This document shows, piece after piece, positions 24,007 through 35,494 of a stretch of DNA of 64,000 nucleotides. A program made the translations under genes and the position numbers. The DNA is from Phyto melanocephala (lineage: Eukaryota > Arthropoda > Insecta > Diptera > Rhinophoridae). How positions within the stretch are numbered: the stretch's first letter is position 1; every line of letters starts with the position of its first letter. The notes below the pieces were generated by a model that searched no databases, had not been told where the DNA came from, and was given only the letters and a program-made list of their open reading frames with translations. The DNA lies in contig OW799234.1 of assembly GCA_941918925.1 (NCBI GenBank), forward strand, positions 97,257,978 through 97,321,977, written 5' to 3'.

Positions 24007-25278
24007 CAGGGTTGCAAAAGTTGGTACAATTGTACTATTTGTGGTACAATTTAAACCTCAAAAGTACAATGGTACACCAATTACCCATTTAGTACAATTT
24101 ACTAACTTTCTCAGTTTATTTTTTTATACCCTTCACCTGTGGTGCACAAGGGTATATATAGCTTTGTCATTCCGTTTGTAATTTCTACAATTTTCATTTC
24201 CGACCCCATAAAGTATATATTTTCTGAAAGCTTATGAATAGAGGAGTCGATTAAGCCCTGACCGTCTGTCCGTCTGTCCGTGTGTTGGTTGAAATCAACT
24301 TTTAGAAGCAACTATATGTTCCTCAGATCTGTATATGGTATCAATCTCTTGGAAATATCCAGGAATGAATCGCTATTGAAATTCAGCACAATCGCCCCAT
24401 AACTTTCTGAGATATGAGCAAAAAACCACGACCACCTCGTTTTTTTTCACAATTACAACAACAACATACATACATACATACAGACATGTAAAAAACATAC
24501 CAAACAAAAAAAAATACAAAAAAAAAAGTATTAAAAATAAGAAAAAAATAATAAAAAAAACTAAAAAAAAAAAATTTTAAAAAAATTTAAAAAAAAATTT
24601 AAAAAAAATTTTTAAAAATTTTTCTAAAAAATTTTTTTAAAAAAATTAAAAAAAAATAATAAAATATAAATAATATATTAAATAAAATAAAATAAAATTT
24701 TTTTGGCTCAGCTGGGATTCGATGCCACCACATTTATTCTAACGTGTACGTATGCACGTATTTTATATGGGATGAATGGTGATACAAACAATTGTTATTG
24801 CATGACTACACGTTGTGAAGGGTATATAAGATTCGGCACGGCCGAATATAGCACTGTTACTTGTTTTTTATAGAATTTCCCTAGTTTATCGTCTTGATTG
24901 ATTTACGATGGTAACTCATTGTTGCTATCATTTCTTTGTGATTAATTGTTTACATTCACCTGTTTATTTTCAGACAACTTTTAGACTTTTTATGTAATTT
25001 ATTTTATGTTTAAATATGTACAAATATATAAGATATATTAGTGCAGTTTCTTTTTTTTAAAGAAATACTTTTAAAGTATAAATGAATTTTTAAGTACATA
25101 AAAATGAATTTTTATGTACAATTTTATGTTATGTTTATGTTTTTTTTCTGGCTTTTATTTAAAATAAAAAAAATTTAAAAAATTTTTTAAATAACATTTT
25201 TTGGTGCAATTGGGGTCGAAAAAGTACAATTTTATAAGCTTCTTGGTACAATTTTGATGTTCTCATTTTGCAACCCTG
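24007..25278. mobile_element. hAT-type element with nested family B insertion
   Basis: The ends are CAGGGTTGCAAAA (24007-24019) and TTTTGCAACCCTG (25266-25278). They are flanked by TGCTGAAT (23999-24006) and TACTGAAT (25279-25286), an 8-bp target duplication with one change. CAGxG ends and an 8-bp duplication define the hAT superfamily. GGTACAATT-type motifs recur inside both ends (24020-24100 and 25200-25255). About 530 bp remains after removing the nested 24125-24863 element; there is no transposase. Confidence 0.82.
24125..24863 (+). mobile_element. Family B element nested in the hAT element
   Basis: It starts TATACCCTTCACCTGTGGTG then CACAAGGGTATATATAGC, a hairpin variant shared with the inverted copies at 29293 and 61410. 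The GTCTGTCCGTCTGTCCGTG array lies at 24262. The A-rich spacer is at 24487-24700, the B-box-like motif is in reverse orientation at 24712 (CTGGGATTCGATGCCACCAC), and the hairpin ATTCGGCACGGCCGAAT ends before CACTGTTACTTG. The spacer and B-box block are inverted relative to the copy at 18461. Confidence 0.85.
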
Positions 25279-25289
25279 TACTGAATGTA

Positions 25290-26415
25290 TTTGTTTGAGG
25301 GGGAATAAAGAGAGAGCTGGGAATAAAGAGTCTGTGTTGCAATTTCTCACAATTTTGGCATTAATCTTATCATAAACATAAATAAGAAAGAATAAAAGCA
25401 TATGTTTACATAACGCTACACTTCTTTTTACGGCAGTTTGCCATAATTTACGGCAAAATTGTTTATGTTTTTGTTGATATTCGTGATACATTGTTAGTTT
25501 CAAGATTAAATGTAGAGACATTAGTATGTATTTATGTAGGTGTGTTTTAGCAAATTAATTCAGTGTTTTCAATTTTATTTCTGGTTTTCTAGATGTTTCT
25601 CACTAAATAGTGCACTTGAGCTCCGTTCAACGAAGCTCAGGTGTTTATGAGGTAAATTCAACTAAAGAGCATTTTCTCTGTCAGTTTACTTTTGATGCGA
25701 TTCAGTAATAAAGTTGAGTTTATTTGTTTACTTTTATTTTATCTGTTCGTTAAGTTATTGTGGTTCAAATTAATCGTAGATTGACTATTTTAATGCTGAA
25801 GTTGTTTAAATGTAACAATTTACATTTTTGTATGTAGAAATATTTATGGTCTTTTGTTTTGATCACTTTTTTTTTTGACAGTAAGTAGTTGAGTGTCTAC
25901 TTAACAATTGTCTTGAAGAATTTCCCCTCAAACGTAAAAAAAAAACTTTCATTTTCATGCACTTAAAAGCAACTTTTGTAAATAAATCACTTAAGAAAAT
26001 GGTTTGTTTTAAAAGATCTATACTTTTCACCGTCAATTAAAATTAATTGTAATAGAATTTCTCCATAATTATGAAAAATACTTTCACAAAAAACCGCTTC
26101 AAATTCTATTAACATTTAAAAACTCTACTCTAACGACAACTAAAAGAATTTGTGTGCTTATGTTTGTAACGCTCAAAAAAAAAAAATAGTCCATTAATAC
26201 GCACTAAATACCTATACTGTTTGAAAGTGAATAAAAAAACATATTCGGAGTCGAATAAATCCGTCTGTCAACCTGTATAAATCTTGTAAATCAACTCTTA
26301 ATTTTGTATAATTTATTATATTAACTTCCATATGAGCCCTACTCCCGAAAATCGCATTAACTTACTTATATAACTGTCAGGGCGGAACTTAACATTCATA
26401 TATGGTACACTTTTA
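25290..26415. other. AT-rich stretch, faint family B core fragment
   Basis: Around 26244-26295, GGAGTCGAATAAATCCGTCT followed by GTCAACCTG and AATCAACTCTTA looks like a decayed family B core. The rest shows no gene. Confidence 0.4.
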
Positions 26416-26418
26416 CTT

Positions 26419-26822
26419 AGGCCCCTTTCGCATTAGGCAACTTTAATTGCGCAAGTCTTGTGTTTGTGGGTGTGAGAGAAAAGGTCGGTGTGAAGGGGAA
26501 AGAATTGCCGAGATTTGAGTACAGACTTGCTTGTACTTGGCAATTCTGCTTCTGCTGTCTTTCTTGTCTTGGAATATTTATTTGTTTTTGACATTGTCTT
26601 TTATTTTTTTTTTCTTTGGTGTGTTGTGTAATTTTGTGTGTGTGAAAATTTTATTTTTTTATAAGTGAATCAAATATTTAAGAATGATAAATTCGAGCAT
26701 AAGCAAATTAAACTTGCTCAACCAAGTTGGTCAATGTGAACATAAAAGCAAGTTCAAAAGAAAATAAATAAAAATTAAAATTATACTTGCGCAATTAAAG
26801 TTGCCTAATGCGAAAGGGGCCT
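26419..26822. mobile_element. MITE with 38-bp perfect terminal inverted repeats
   Basis: AGGCCCCTTTCGCATTAGGC followed by AACTTTAATTGCGCAAGT at 26419-26456 is exactly complementary to 26785-26822. The 404-bp element has no ORF. Flanks (TTTTACTT and TTTTGTAA) share only a few bases, so the target duplication, and hence the superfamily, is unresolved. Perfect arms suggest recent activity. Confidence 0.8.
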
Positions 26823-26824
26823 TT

Positions 26825-28290
26825 TTGTAATTTTTGTACACTAGAAAAATTACAAAATTAAGCAAACAATTTTTTATTGTATAACTTATTTCTGTGGCAA
26901 TAAGGAAAAAGTGCTTATGTATGTTTTGAAAGTTTTTCAGAAAAGTACTTTCAAATTTTTTGAGTTGATTTTTAAAAATTAATCCCCTTAAAACAAAGTC
27001 TATAAAATAAATTCTACGCTATATAAATTACAGAACATATTAATTTTCGTACATTTTGTTAAATATAGGCAATAGGTTTTTAAGCCATAACTTCCTGTAA
27101 CAATGTCCATTATAGTTGAAAGATTGCTTAAAATTGGTTTTAAATTCCGGGAATACAATGATGTGATTATCTAAATTCTAGCTTAAGTCGACTTAAGCAG
27201 TTTTTCGCTTTTGCCACATTTTATCATTTTTTCTGTTTTTTTTTTATAAATATTTATTAAAAATAATTACAATTCAGCTGCTAGAGGAATAAACTGCATA
27301 CATACATATTTATTAGAAGCCAAAAATAAATGGCCTCGTTTGGGGACATAAACGTGAAAATAATGAATAATCAGAAAAATGTTTGGTCTTTATTTCTTTT
27401 AAGCAAAAAATTTCAAGAAAAAAATATAATAACTTATTCTGTGCCAGAATCAAGACAATATTTATATTAATTATTTTTTTTTAGACACCAGTTTTTTTTT
27501 TATTTTTGTCATAAATTTTAGTTTTTAAGCAAATTTTAAAAAGAAAAAGTGAAACCTTGTTAATGAACTATACAAAAAAAAAAAAAAAATGAAAAATAAA
27601 ACACATTTTAACAATTGTACTTTGTAGTCTAATGTCAAAAAGAGTTAAACAGAAAATTTAATTATATAGTAATCAAACACAAACGAAGGCAAAAAGGTTA
27701 AAGAAAAATACCTCATCTGAACTAAATCTACATTTGTTATGTTTTTTTGTATAATTTTAAATATTGAAGCTGCATTTAAACCTACTTTTCATTATAATTA
27801 TAATTATACGAACGTGACATAAACTTAAATAAAATAAGAGAGTATAGTAATGTAAAATCAATTATTTTATGAAATATCAAAAACAAAAAATAAATAAAAA
27901 AAAATAAAAAAAAATACTTTTAGAAATTGGAAAGTCGTACATTTCTAAACTCTAATCCCCATATTCGTAATAAATTTTTAAGTAATGACCGTAAGATAAT
28001 TTTCACTTTATTTAAAGTATAATAGTGTACAAAATCATAGTAGTTGAAAAAAATTTCAATATTTTTACATTTTTATTCTAACAAAAGCTAAAAATTGTGC
28101 GACTTTGGTTTAAGTTAAACAATATTAATTACTCAGCAAAATATTTTTGAAATTGTATAATGGGTTGTTATTATTCCATACATTATATAGTAATGAGGGG
28201 TCGTTACCAGAGTATTGACCTTCGTTAACACTTTTTATAAAATTTCTTTAAGCACTAAACTAGTTTTATGCTTGAAATCAAACTTATATA
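26825..28290. other. AT-rich stretch without recognised genes
   Basis: The stretch contains A-runs and T-runs only. Nothing resembling an exon, tRNA or repeat boundary was found. Confidence 0.5.
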
Positions 28291-28293
28291 TAT

Positions 28294-28536
28294 GTGGCTT
28301 GGAGCTAAAAGGGCCAATGTTCAAATATTTACTTTTGAGAAAATTGGAATTGAACTTTAACTTTTATAGGTGCTTTCATAGTGAAATTGGCCAACATTTT
28401 ATTTAAGAAGCTGTTCTGGATTAAGTATGACTTAAGCTGTTTTACCATAATGAAAAAGAGCAAGAAAACAAATCTAATGCAATGATTTACTCAAAAGAGC
28501 AAGAAAGTGACATTGGCTCTTTAAGATCCAAGCCAC
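28294..28536. mobile_element. MITE with 27-bp inverted repeats
   Basis: GTGGCTTGGAGCTAAAAGGG then CCAATGT at 28294-28320 pairs with 28510-28536, whose complement is GTGGCTTGGATCTTAAAGAG then CCAATGT (3 mismatches in 27). The flanks are TATATAT-like on both sides. The left arm also occurs alone inside the family B copy at 51676. Confidence 0.65.
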
Positions 28537-28661
28537 TGATATATTATAATATTGTACATAAGTATTATAACATACTAAATATTTTTAGTATTGCAGCAAT
28601 ATAAAAATATCCAGTTATAATTCAGCTTTATTGGTAGCCCGTTTTTTTTTTTTTTTGTTTT

Positions 28662-29293
28662 TATATTTTTCAGACTATAGTGTAAAAGGGCTGAAATTTC
28701 TGCAGGATTTATTTGCGACCCAATAAAGTACATACTTATATATTTTAAATACTTATAGATAGAGAAGTCGATTTAGCTAAGTTCGTGTGTCCATTCGTGT
28801 GAGCGTTGAAATCAACTTATTGAAACCCCAATATATCTCACGAAGTCGTATGTGGTACCGCTTTATTAGAAATAGTTTTGAAAATTTCGGTATTGAAAAT
28901 CCCCAATTTGGACGCTTTTGCGGGTGAGATATGAGCAAAAAACCACGACTACCTCGTTTTTTTCATAATTACAACAACAAAATACATATATACTGGTTAG
29001 AGCAAACGTGGGATCGAATCCCACGACTGTGCTGAATTTCAATAGCGATTCATTCGTGGATATTTCCAAAAGATTGATACCATACTCAGATCTGAGGTAC
29101 ATATAGTTGCTTCTAAAAGTTGATTTCAACCAACACACGGACAGACGGACAGACGTTCAGGGCTTAATCGACTCCTCTATTCATAAGCTTTCAAAAAATA
29201 TATACTTTTTGGGGTCGGAAATGAAAATTGTAGAAATTACAAACGGAATGCCAAGGCTATATATACCCTTGTGCACTACAGGCGAAGGGTATA
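28662..29293. mobile_element. Palindromic composite of two family B 5' halves
   Basis: Positions 28662-29027 read as the 5' half of a family B element on the plus strand (ACCCAATAAAGTACATACTT core, single GTGTCC, GAGATATGAGCAAAAAACCA). Positions 29028-29293 are the 5' half of another copy in reverse (TTTGGGGTCGGAAATGAAAA, CGGACAGACGGACAGACG array), ending at the inverted TATACCCTTCGCCTG start. The two halves are not identical, so this is a junction of two copies, not a simple fold-back. No 3' hairpin is present at either side. Confidence 0.7.
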
Positions 29294-29656
29294 AAAACCA
29301 CTGGCTTAAAAACTTTTAGAACGATTTTTATAAAATTGTTTATGGAGGTACCTTGGTTCCTATATTAACATTTAAGGTACTTTTTATCGCAATGTAATAT
29401 TATTTCTAACAGAAAATGGAACAATAGTAAAACATATAGCATTTAAAAAGATACAAGAACTTTTGTAAGAAATAAATGTTTAGCAGCAGAAGGAGAAATG
29501 GAAAAAAATTCCACTAACAAAAAAAAACTATTAATTTGTACTATTAACTATATCAGAATATACCTTGAAATAAGTTTTCGTACAGTGCAAAAATATTGTT
29601 GAGGCGAGCAATGTGGACCGTGTTCAACTACTCTACAGTAATATTATTAAGACAAA

Positions 29657-29818
29657 GTGTTCTTGTTTTGTTGGCTATGTGGGACCATTCTGTTGGAATC
29701 AGATTCCCTCAATTTCTGGCCACGAGAAGTCTGTTATCATCTCGCAAGAGCTTACATCATTCACGGCAACTTACTTGTTAACGAATGTACTGAAGGCCAA
29801 GTGTTGGCATCGTCATGC
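29657..29818 (+). pseudogene. Unassigned coding-like fragment
   Basis: One of three overlapping open frames has the best coding character: FWPREVCYHLARAYIIHGNL, LVNECTEGQVLASSC. It is cut at 29819 by an inverted-repeat element. Sequence after that element (30275-30470) could be the other side of the same old coding stretch, but no clean frame survives. Family unknown; a host retrocopy and an unfamiliar transposon protein are equally possible. Confidence 0.3.
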
Positions 29819-30274
29819 TATAAACACAATCAAGTCCACCGACCATCGACTACAAGATGTCAAAAATAGAATACATGCGTGCTTATGAGAATAATTCTTT
29901 TAGCCGCTACACGACTACCGACTACACGGCTACTTTTGTAGCCCGTAGCCAACTTAGGCTAATTTCTATTTTTCTTGACTACAAAAAACAGATTAGTGCT
30001 GCCAATACAATAAATGCATGAAATGGTGGTTTTAAAAACGTAATACATTAAATATCGCTATTAAAAACGCGAAAAACTATTATAGTGGCGCCATTAATTA
30101 AGTTTGTTTTGTTTTGGTTAACTTTAATACATATGTCAAAACAGATGTTTATATTTTGTAGTTAGTGGTCGGTAGTCGTTAAAAGAATTAAGTAGCTGGC
30201 GACTTGGCTATTTTTGTAGCCAGCTACTTTTGTAGTCGGTAGTCGATGGTCGGGAGCTTTTGATTGTGTTTATA
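29819..30274. mobile_element. MITE with TATAAACACAATCAA ends
   Basis: TATAAACACAATCAA at 29819 and its complement ending at 30274 bound about 456 bp; the next bases, CCGACCATCGACTAC, are also inverted at 30231-30252. The interior repeats CTACGACTACCGACTAC-like motifs near both ends. The outer TATA may include a TA target duplication. Confidence 0.65.
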
Positions 30275-30836
30275 GCTTCACTGAAGAAAAGGTTTTTTTT
30301 GTAAAGTCAACACTCACTTTCGTCTGTTCAACCAACCATTCGTCGTATTGGCGACGTTTGAAATAATCAGTAGGCTTCAGCTAGCTAAGCGGATAAATTC
30401 AAATTAATCGTAAGATGATCAATTGTTTGGCACGACGACGAGTCGTGTTAAATTAAGCTGGGAAAAAATGTTGATGTTAAGGTGTGTCTCACAATTAACT
30501 TTACTTTATTACATCTTAATTATTATTTATAACTTTAAATTCTTTTATTATTGCTCCTGTTTAATATACAACTTATTATTTTTTAATTTTAATTATATAT
30601 ATAAACAGTTTCTTCTATTGAGCTTGAGATCACTTTTCTTAATAAAAAATAGTTTCAATTTTATTTTCCGATATTTCGCTACCACATTGGGTAGCTTCTT
30701 CAGGGAAAGTTCTTACAATTTTTAATAATTAACAATTAAAATATTAGAATTGTTAAAAAACATAAAAAGTTATAATTTTAAGCTTCTCGCACTTCATATT
30801 CAATTAAAATTCAGAATGCATTTTTATTCATTAAGG
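30275..30836. other. Old repeat debris
   Basis: CAATTGTTTGGCACGACGAC at 30420 matches CAATTGTTTGGCACGATGAT at 9539 within the mariner-derived MITE, so a fragment of the same element is present. The rest is AT-rich with no gene. Confidence 0.4.
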
Positions 30837-30837
30837 G

Positions 30838-31652
30838 GCGTAGCAACCTCCGCCGGGCTTGGCTAGTTATAAATAATATTCATAAATTCAGTGCAACAAT
30901 AACATGTCTTTTATAACAGTATTGGGTAGAATAATAATTATTTTTATCATTAGTCAATAAAACAGGAAAAAATACATACTTAATATATATAATATGTATA
31001 CTACATACTTAATAATATGTATAATACATACTTAATATATATATATGGGCGTCGCACTGCCCACTTTTCTAATCAAGAAATTGTATAGTCATGACAACTC
31101 AATATGTGTGCAAAGTTTCAAAAAATTGGTTAAGTTCAAGTAGCTGAATATGATAACTTTTTTTTATGAGCGTGGCACTGCCCACTTTTCTAATTACGAA
31201 ATTGTAAAGTCATGACAGTTCAATATGTGCAAAGTTTCAGAAAAATCCGTCCAGATGGACGGGGCATGGTCCTGTCCAATTTTATAATCACGAAATTGTA
31301 TAATCATGAGAGCTCAATATGTGTGTGCAAAGTTTTAGAAAAATCGATATAGTGCAAGTAGCTAAAAATTATAACTTATTTTTTATGGGCGTGGTACTGC
31401 CTACTTTTCTAATCACGAAATTGTATAGTCATGAGAGTTCAATACGTGTGCAAAGTTTCAGAAAATTCGGTCAAGTGCAAGTAGCTAAAAATGATATTTT
31501 TTATGGGCGTGGCCCCGCCCACTTTTTGCCACCCATAAACACTCCCTGGAATGTGTACAAAAACTTGCCAAAGTTTGAGTTCGATCGGTTTTACAGTTTC
31601 GGAGTCTATAGCTAACACACACAGAGTTTCACTTTTATATATATAGAAGATA
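30838..31652 (+). repeat. Interspersed repeat with five ~95-125 bp tandem units
   Basis: Five units begin near 31046, 31169, 31262, 31385 and 31502, each with GGGCGTGG-like, CACTGCCCACTTTTCTAAT, CACGAAATTGTATAGTCATG and GTGCAAAGTTTCAGAAAA motifs. They end at GTTTCACTTTTATATATATA (31627). A CCGCCGGGCTTGGCTAGT motif at 30851 probably marks the other end of the element. This style (tandem GTGGCACTGCCCAC units between such ends) is widespread in insect repeats; the class is not resolved here. Confidence 0.6.
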
Positions 31653-31654
31653 GA

Positions 31655-32630
31655 AACTTAAATATGTACAAGTATTAATATCTTTATAACTGTAACACTT
31701 GAAGTCTCAAATTTTAAAATGAACATATGTAACAGTATTTGATAAAACTAGAACTGTTTTTATATTTGTTCTATTTATAAACCCCCCCCATTACAATTTG
31801 TATTGTCTATTTAAATAATTGTTATAATAACTAAAACTAGTTGTTTCACACATTTCATCAAATAAATAATTTAGAGCTCACGACAATCAAACGAAACTTT
31901 ATTAAAATGTATTAATACGAAAAAAAATGAATTAAATGAAAAATAAAAAAATACAATATTTGTTTAAATAATGAAGTTGTATTTTGCTTATTCTGCGATA
32001 CTGAGCAAATGGAAAAGACAGCAATTTTATCATAATATAAATAGAGAATGTAAATACCAGTTTTCAAAAGAATTACTAATAAATTAATGTTGGCATATTT
32101 TTTTTAAAACTGTTTTCTAAAAGTGTGGCAACATTAAAAAAATATTTTCTTCTTCCAGTCAGAATGGAAAAAGAAACAAACTTTATATTTACACCACCCA
32201 AGTACAAACAACCTCAAACTCTAGCAAAATGCGTGAGTTAATGCGGTTTTATTTTTTATTTATTTGTCGTCTTTTTTTTTTTTTGGCCGACACATAATTT
32301 TAAGATTTTTTTCTTGTTCTGTTACTTTGAAATAAAAATATTAAATAAATATGTGTGCACTAATATCTATAGAATGAGATAAAAAACAATTTGTACGTGT
32401 TATTAAGACATTTAGCTGCTGTTTATTTTAATGGCCTTATCTTCTACTTAAGTAAAACATAAAGAAAAACTTGCAAAATTAATTCATGTGAGAAAATTTG
32501 ATGCATTACCAAAAGATTTATAAATATACATAATTAAATTTTAAATATGTTAACTAATAATGACAAAGAATTTTATAAATGATAAGATAAAATAAAACAA
32601 TTAACAGGCAAACGTTGTTTTTTATTTTGC
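31655..32630. other. AT-rich stretch without recognised genes
   Basis: No coding frame, RNA gene or inverted repeat was identified. Confidence 0.5.
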
Positions 32631-32633
32631 TTA

Positions 32634-32953
32634 AGCAGCTAATACACGGTATGTTTTTTTATATTTGACTTTTAAAATTTCCCACTGCTTAAAACGTACA
32701 TGTCGTGTGTTAGCATTAAAACATTACTTCTGTAAAATACAAGTGCTAAGTCATTTGACAACATTTCAATTAGAGCGTGCTCTAATTTGTACTGACAAGC
32801 CACCTGACATCAGCTGTTGACAGAAATCTCTGATGCCAGAAAACAGTCAGGGGCGGTTGAGTGTTAAACAACAATTTTGACAGACATAAACACTTACATA
32901 TGGATACCAATTTACCAAGTCATAGGTAAAAAACATGCCGTGTATTAGCTGCT
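32634..32953. mobile_element. Tourist-like MITE (PIF/Harbinger type)
   Basis: AGCAGCTAATACACGGTATG then TTTTTTT at 32634 is complementary to AAAAAACATGCCGTGTATTA then GCTGCT ending at 32953 (one mismatch). TTA flanks both sides (32631-32633 and 32954-32956). A 3-bp TTA duplication and length of 320 bp fit PIF/Harbinger-derived MITEs. A partial inner copy of the end (AAAACGTACATGTCGTGTGT near 32692) is present. Confidence 0.72.
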
Positions 32954-32959
32954 TTAGCG

Positions 32960-34415
32960 CTAACGCTAAAATGACAAACCTAAACAAGAGCCGTCAACGT
33001 AGTTTAATGAACAGTAATGTATACTTATGTTGGTTAATAAACCCCATGAAATAGAAATAAAACTGGAGATAAAATCGCTCAATTGAAAAAGCTAAAATGG
33101 CATTATTTTTTAAACAATAGGTCCGTTTTTGACCCAGTAACTGAGTAAATAATGCGTAATTTAAGAAAATTACTCTCACAAAAAACAATTGGAGCAAAAA
33201 GGATGCAAACGGAAAATATGTAAAAAGTTAATGAAAACAGCTGTTCGATTTTTACACGTTGTGTTCTAATAAATTTGCACTTTTTCTACTTTATGTAGTA
33301 TTTCTTTTGGTACTCGATTCTATTCTTTTTTATAATATACATATATATTTTTTTAATGATTATTATAAATGTTTAAACTATAAAAATTATTTGTTTTAAA
33401 TTTAATTTACATTTTCCTATGAAAATTAAATAAATCACATAAGTACTACGATTTGAATATTGAATAGTACTGACTACCCAAAAACTCAACTTTTGTACAA
33501 CTCGAAACAAAATGTAAATAAATAAAAAATAACAAAGATCTTTTAAATTTCAAAAAATACGTACATATCGTCGTTGTTCTCACGAATCCAGTTATCTGTT
33601 TTTTTTACTAATTTTTCAGAAGAGCAGAAAAAGCATTTAACAGAAAAAACATTAAAACTGTGGTAATGACGTGCAAAAAAGAATACAGGAAAAACAGATG
33701 TTGGTAAATTTCGTACTAACTCAATGATATGTATTTGATATAACATGAAATCAATTAGAACAAATAATTCTTTATTTCAATTTTCAATACATTACTGAGT
33801 TAAATAGTTGATATTTACATACAACACCTGTAGTTCTGATCAAAAGAGTGCTGATGATGAAACCGTAGCTGGTTTCGAAAATGCATTCCACTCAGCTAGT
33901 ATCGGATGACTAATTTTTCCTTAAATATTCTTGTCGTTATCACATTGAACTTATAGCCTATAATTTAAAAATTTAAAATATAATACAAATTGAAAAAAGT
34001 TCATAAAAATTAAAATACAGCATTTCATTTTGTTACTTCATAGCATTAAACTTACACATATCGACTATTGTTTGTATCTGAACCAATCAAGATATCCTTA
34101 AACGGTTTGGTGGCTTTTTTTTTTAATAATTATTAATTTTTATAATTTTAAGTTGATTTATACGAAAATTTAAGACAACAAAATTTGGTGTTGCTGTACA
34201 CAGCGTTAAGGTTTGAGATGGTGCAGCATTTTCTCTCATATCTTCAAATCTATCACACATCAATATCAAAAGGATAAATTTAAATGAAAATAAATATAAT
34301 CCTTGTCTTAAGGTTTCGAAATTACAAGCTTTTTTTTATTAATGTTTATTTTAACAAATAAATAATATATTTACAATAATCATATTACGCCTCAGCGCCG
34401 AATTGGCAACAATTT
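32960..34415. other. AT-rich stretch without recognised genes
   Basis: Short frames such as 32994-33197 and 33543-33746 (minus) match nothing known to me. Confidence 0.45.
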
Positions 34416-34417
34416 AT

Positions 34418-34680
34418 TTATTCATAATATAGGAAAAAAATTAAATTCAAATATTGAAATTTGTATATTAAATTTAAGATGCGAGAAGTATTTCTATATT
34501 TTCTAAAAAAAAAAAAAAATGAATCATTTATTTGAACAAATTTCTTTCTTCTCTTTAAATAATCCTTAAATAAATTAATTGCATCTCGAGAAAACCCAAT
34601 ATATCGAAGCTTTTCACATAAAATCTTATGATCAACTAAGTCAAATGCTTTTGACAAATCAAAAATAATAATCCTGCAAC
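34418..34680 (-). pseudogene. LINE reverse transcriptase remnant
   Basis: The minus frame reads IIIFDLSKAFDLVDHKILCE, KLRYIGFSRDAINLFKDYLK, RRKKFVQIN. The D-x-SKAFD-x-V-H block is the reverse transcriptase motif that carries the first catalytic Asp in non-LTR retrotransposons. A T-run and decay follow; the YxDD motif is missing. It is an old fragment. Confidence 0.8.
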
Positions 34681-34684
34681 TCCT

Positions 34685-35285
34685 TTGTAACCAGCATCAA
34701 GTTCTTTGCAAACCGAATTTTAACCTTTAATTAACCGAATTTAAAGCAACTAACTTGGGTGGTCCTTATAACCATCATGCTGTTAAACATAAGCTAACCT
34801 GTTACACGTTTGCCAACTAGACAGTTATTGAATAAAATTTGCTCATTTTGTACCCAGAATAAAATTTTACACTAGTTAAAAGTAAATAAAATTTTTCATG
34901 ACTTTTAAATCAATCGTGCAAGAGAAGGCATTTTCATTCCGCCCTAGATCCAAAATAGTTTATCATAAATGAAGTAGTTAAAAATATATGCAAATTAATA
35001 TTAAGTTTCTTAAATAATTAATGTAAAAAAACAAAATCAACTCATCAAAAATGGGTCTCTTTTCTAAGATATTTTGCATGAAGTTGCATTAATTTCAAGG
35101 CACAATGTGTCTGACAAATTATTTAGGCAGTCATTTAGAATGAATGCTTTTGCACAATTGATTAACAATTTTTGAAAATGTAATTTGCTTGCACTGCTGC
35201 TAATAATTTTTGCTGTGTTGATTTATAACAATATTACCTCTAACAGTTAATATAAAATCCGAAAATTCAATATTTTTACATTTTT
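34685..35285. other. AT-rich stretch without recognised genes
   Basis: No feature was recognised. Confidence 0.45.
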
Positions 35286-35289
35286 TATG

Positions 35290-35490
35290 AAAGTTTTAGG
35301 GCCATTATTACAAATTGGCATTAGTTAATGAAGAATTTTATCGGATGAATAAAGAGTTATTCAATATAACAACTTCAGATTAATCTAAAGTGAGCGGTGA
35401 ATTTAACTTGATAGGTTAAAGTAAAGTTGTAATTCGTCCGACAAAATCCTACCTTTAACTAATGCCAAGTTGCAAGAGTTAAGGGCAAAT
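35290..35490. mobile_element. MITE, family member 1 (pair with 46312)
   Basis: CAAATTGGCATTAGTTAATG then AAGAATTTTATCGGATGAAT (35311-35350) is roughly complementary to 35431-35472 (AATTCGTCCGACAAAATCCT, ACCTTTAACTAATGCCAAGT). The outer part GGGCCATTATTACAAAT is shared with GAGCCATTATTAAAATTTGC at 46313. Confidence 0.6.
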
Positions 35491-35494
35491 ATTT

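Noticed and set aside
25159..25521. 120-codon minus-strand ORF
   Set aside because: It crosses the right boundary of the hAT element, so it is a chance frame across a junction.
27500..27620. A/T-run blocks as origins or matrix attachment sites
   Set aside because: Homopolymer runs are common throughout and give no specific signal here.
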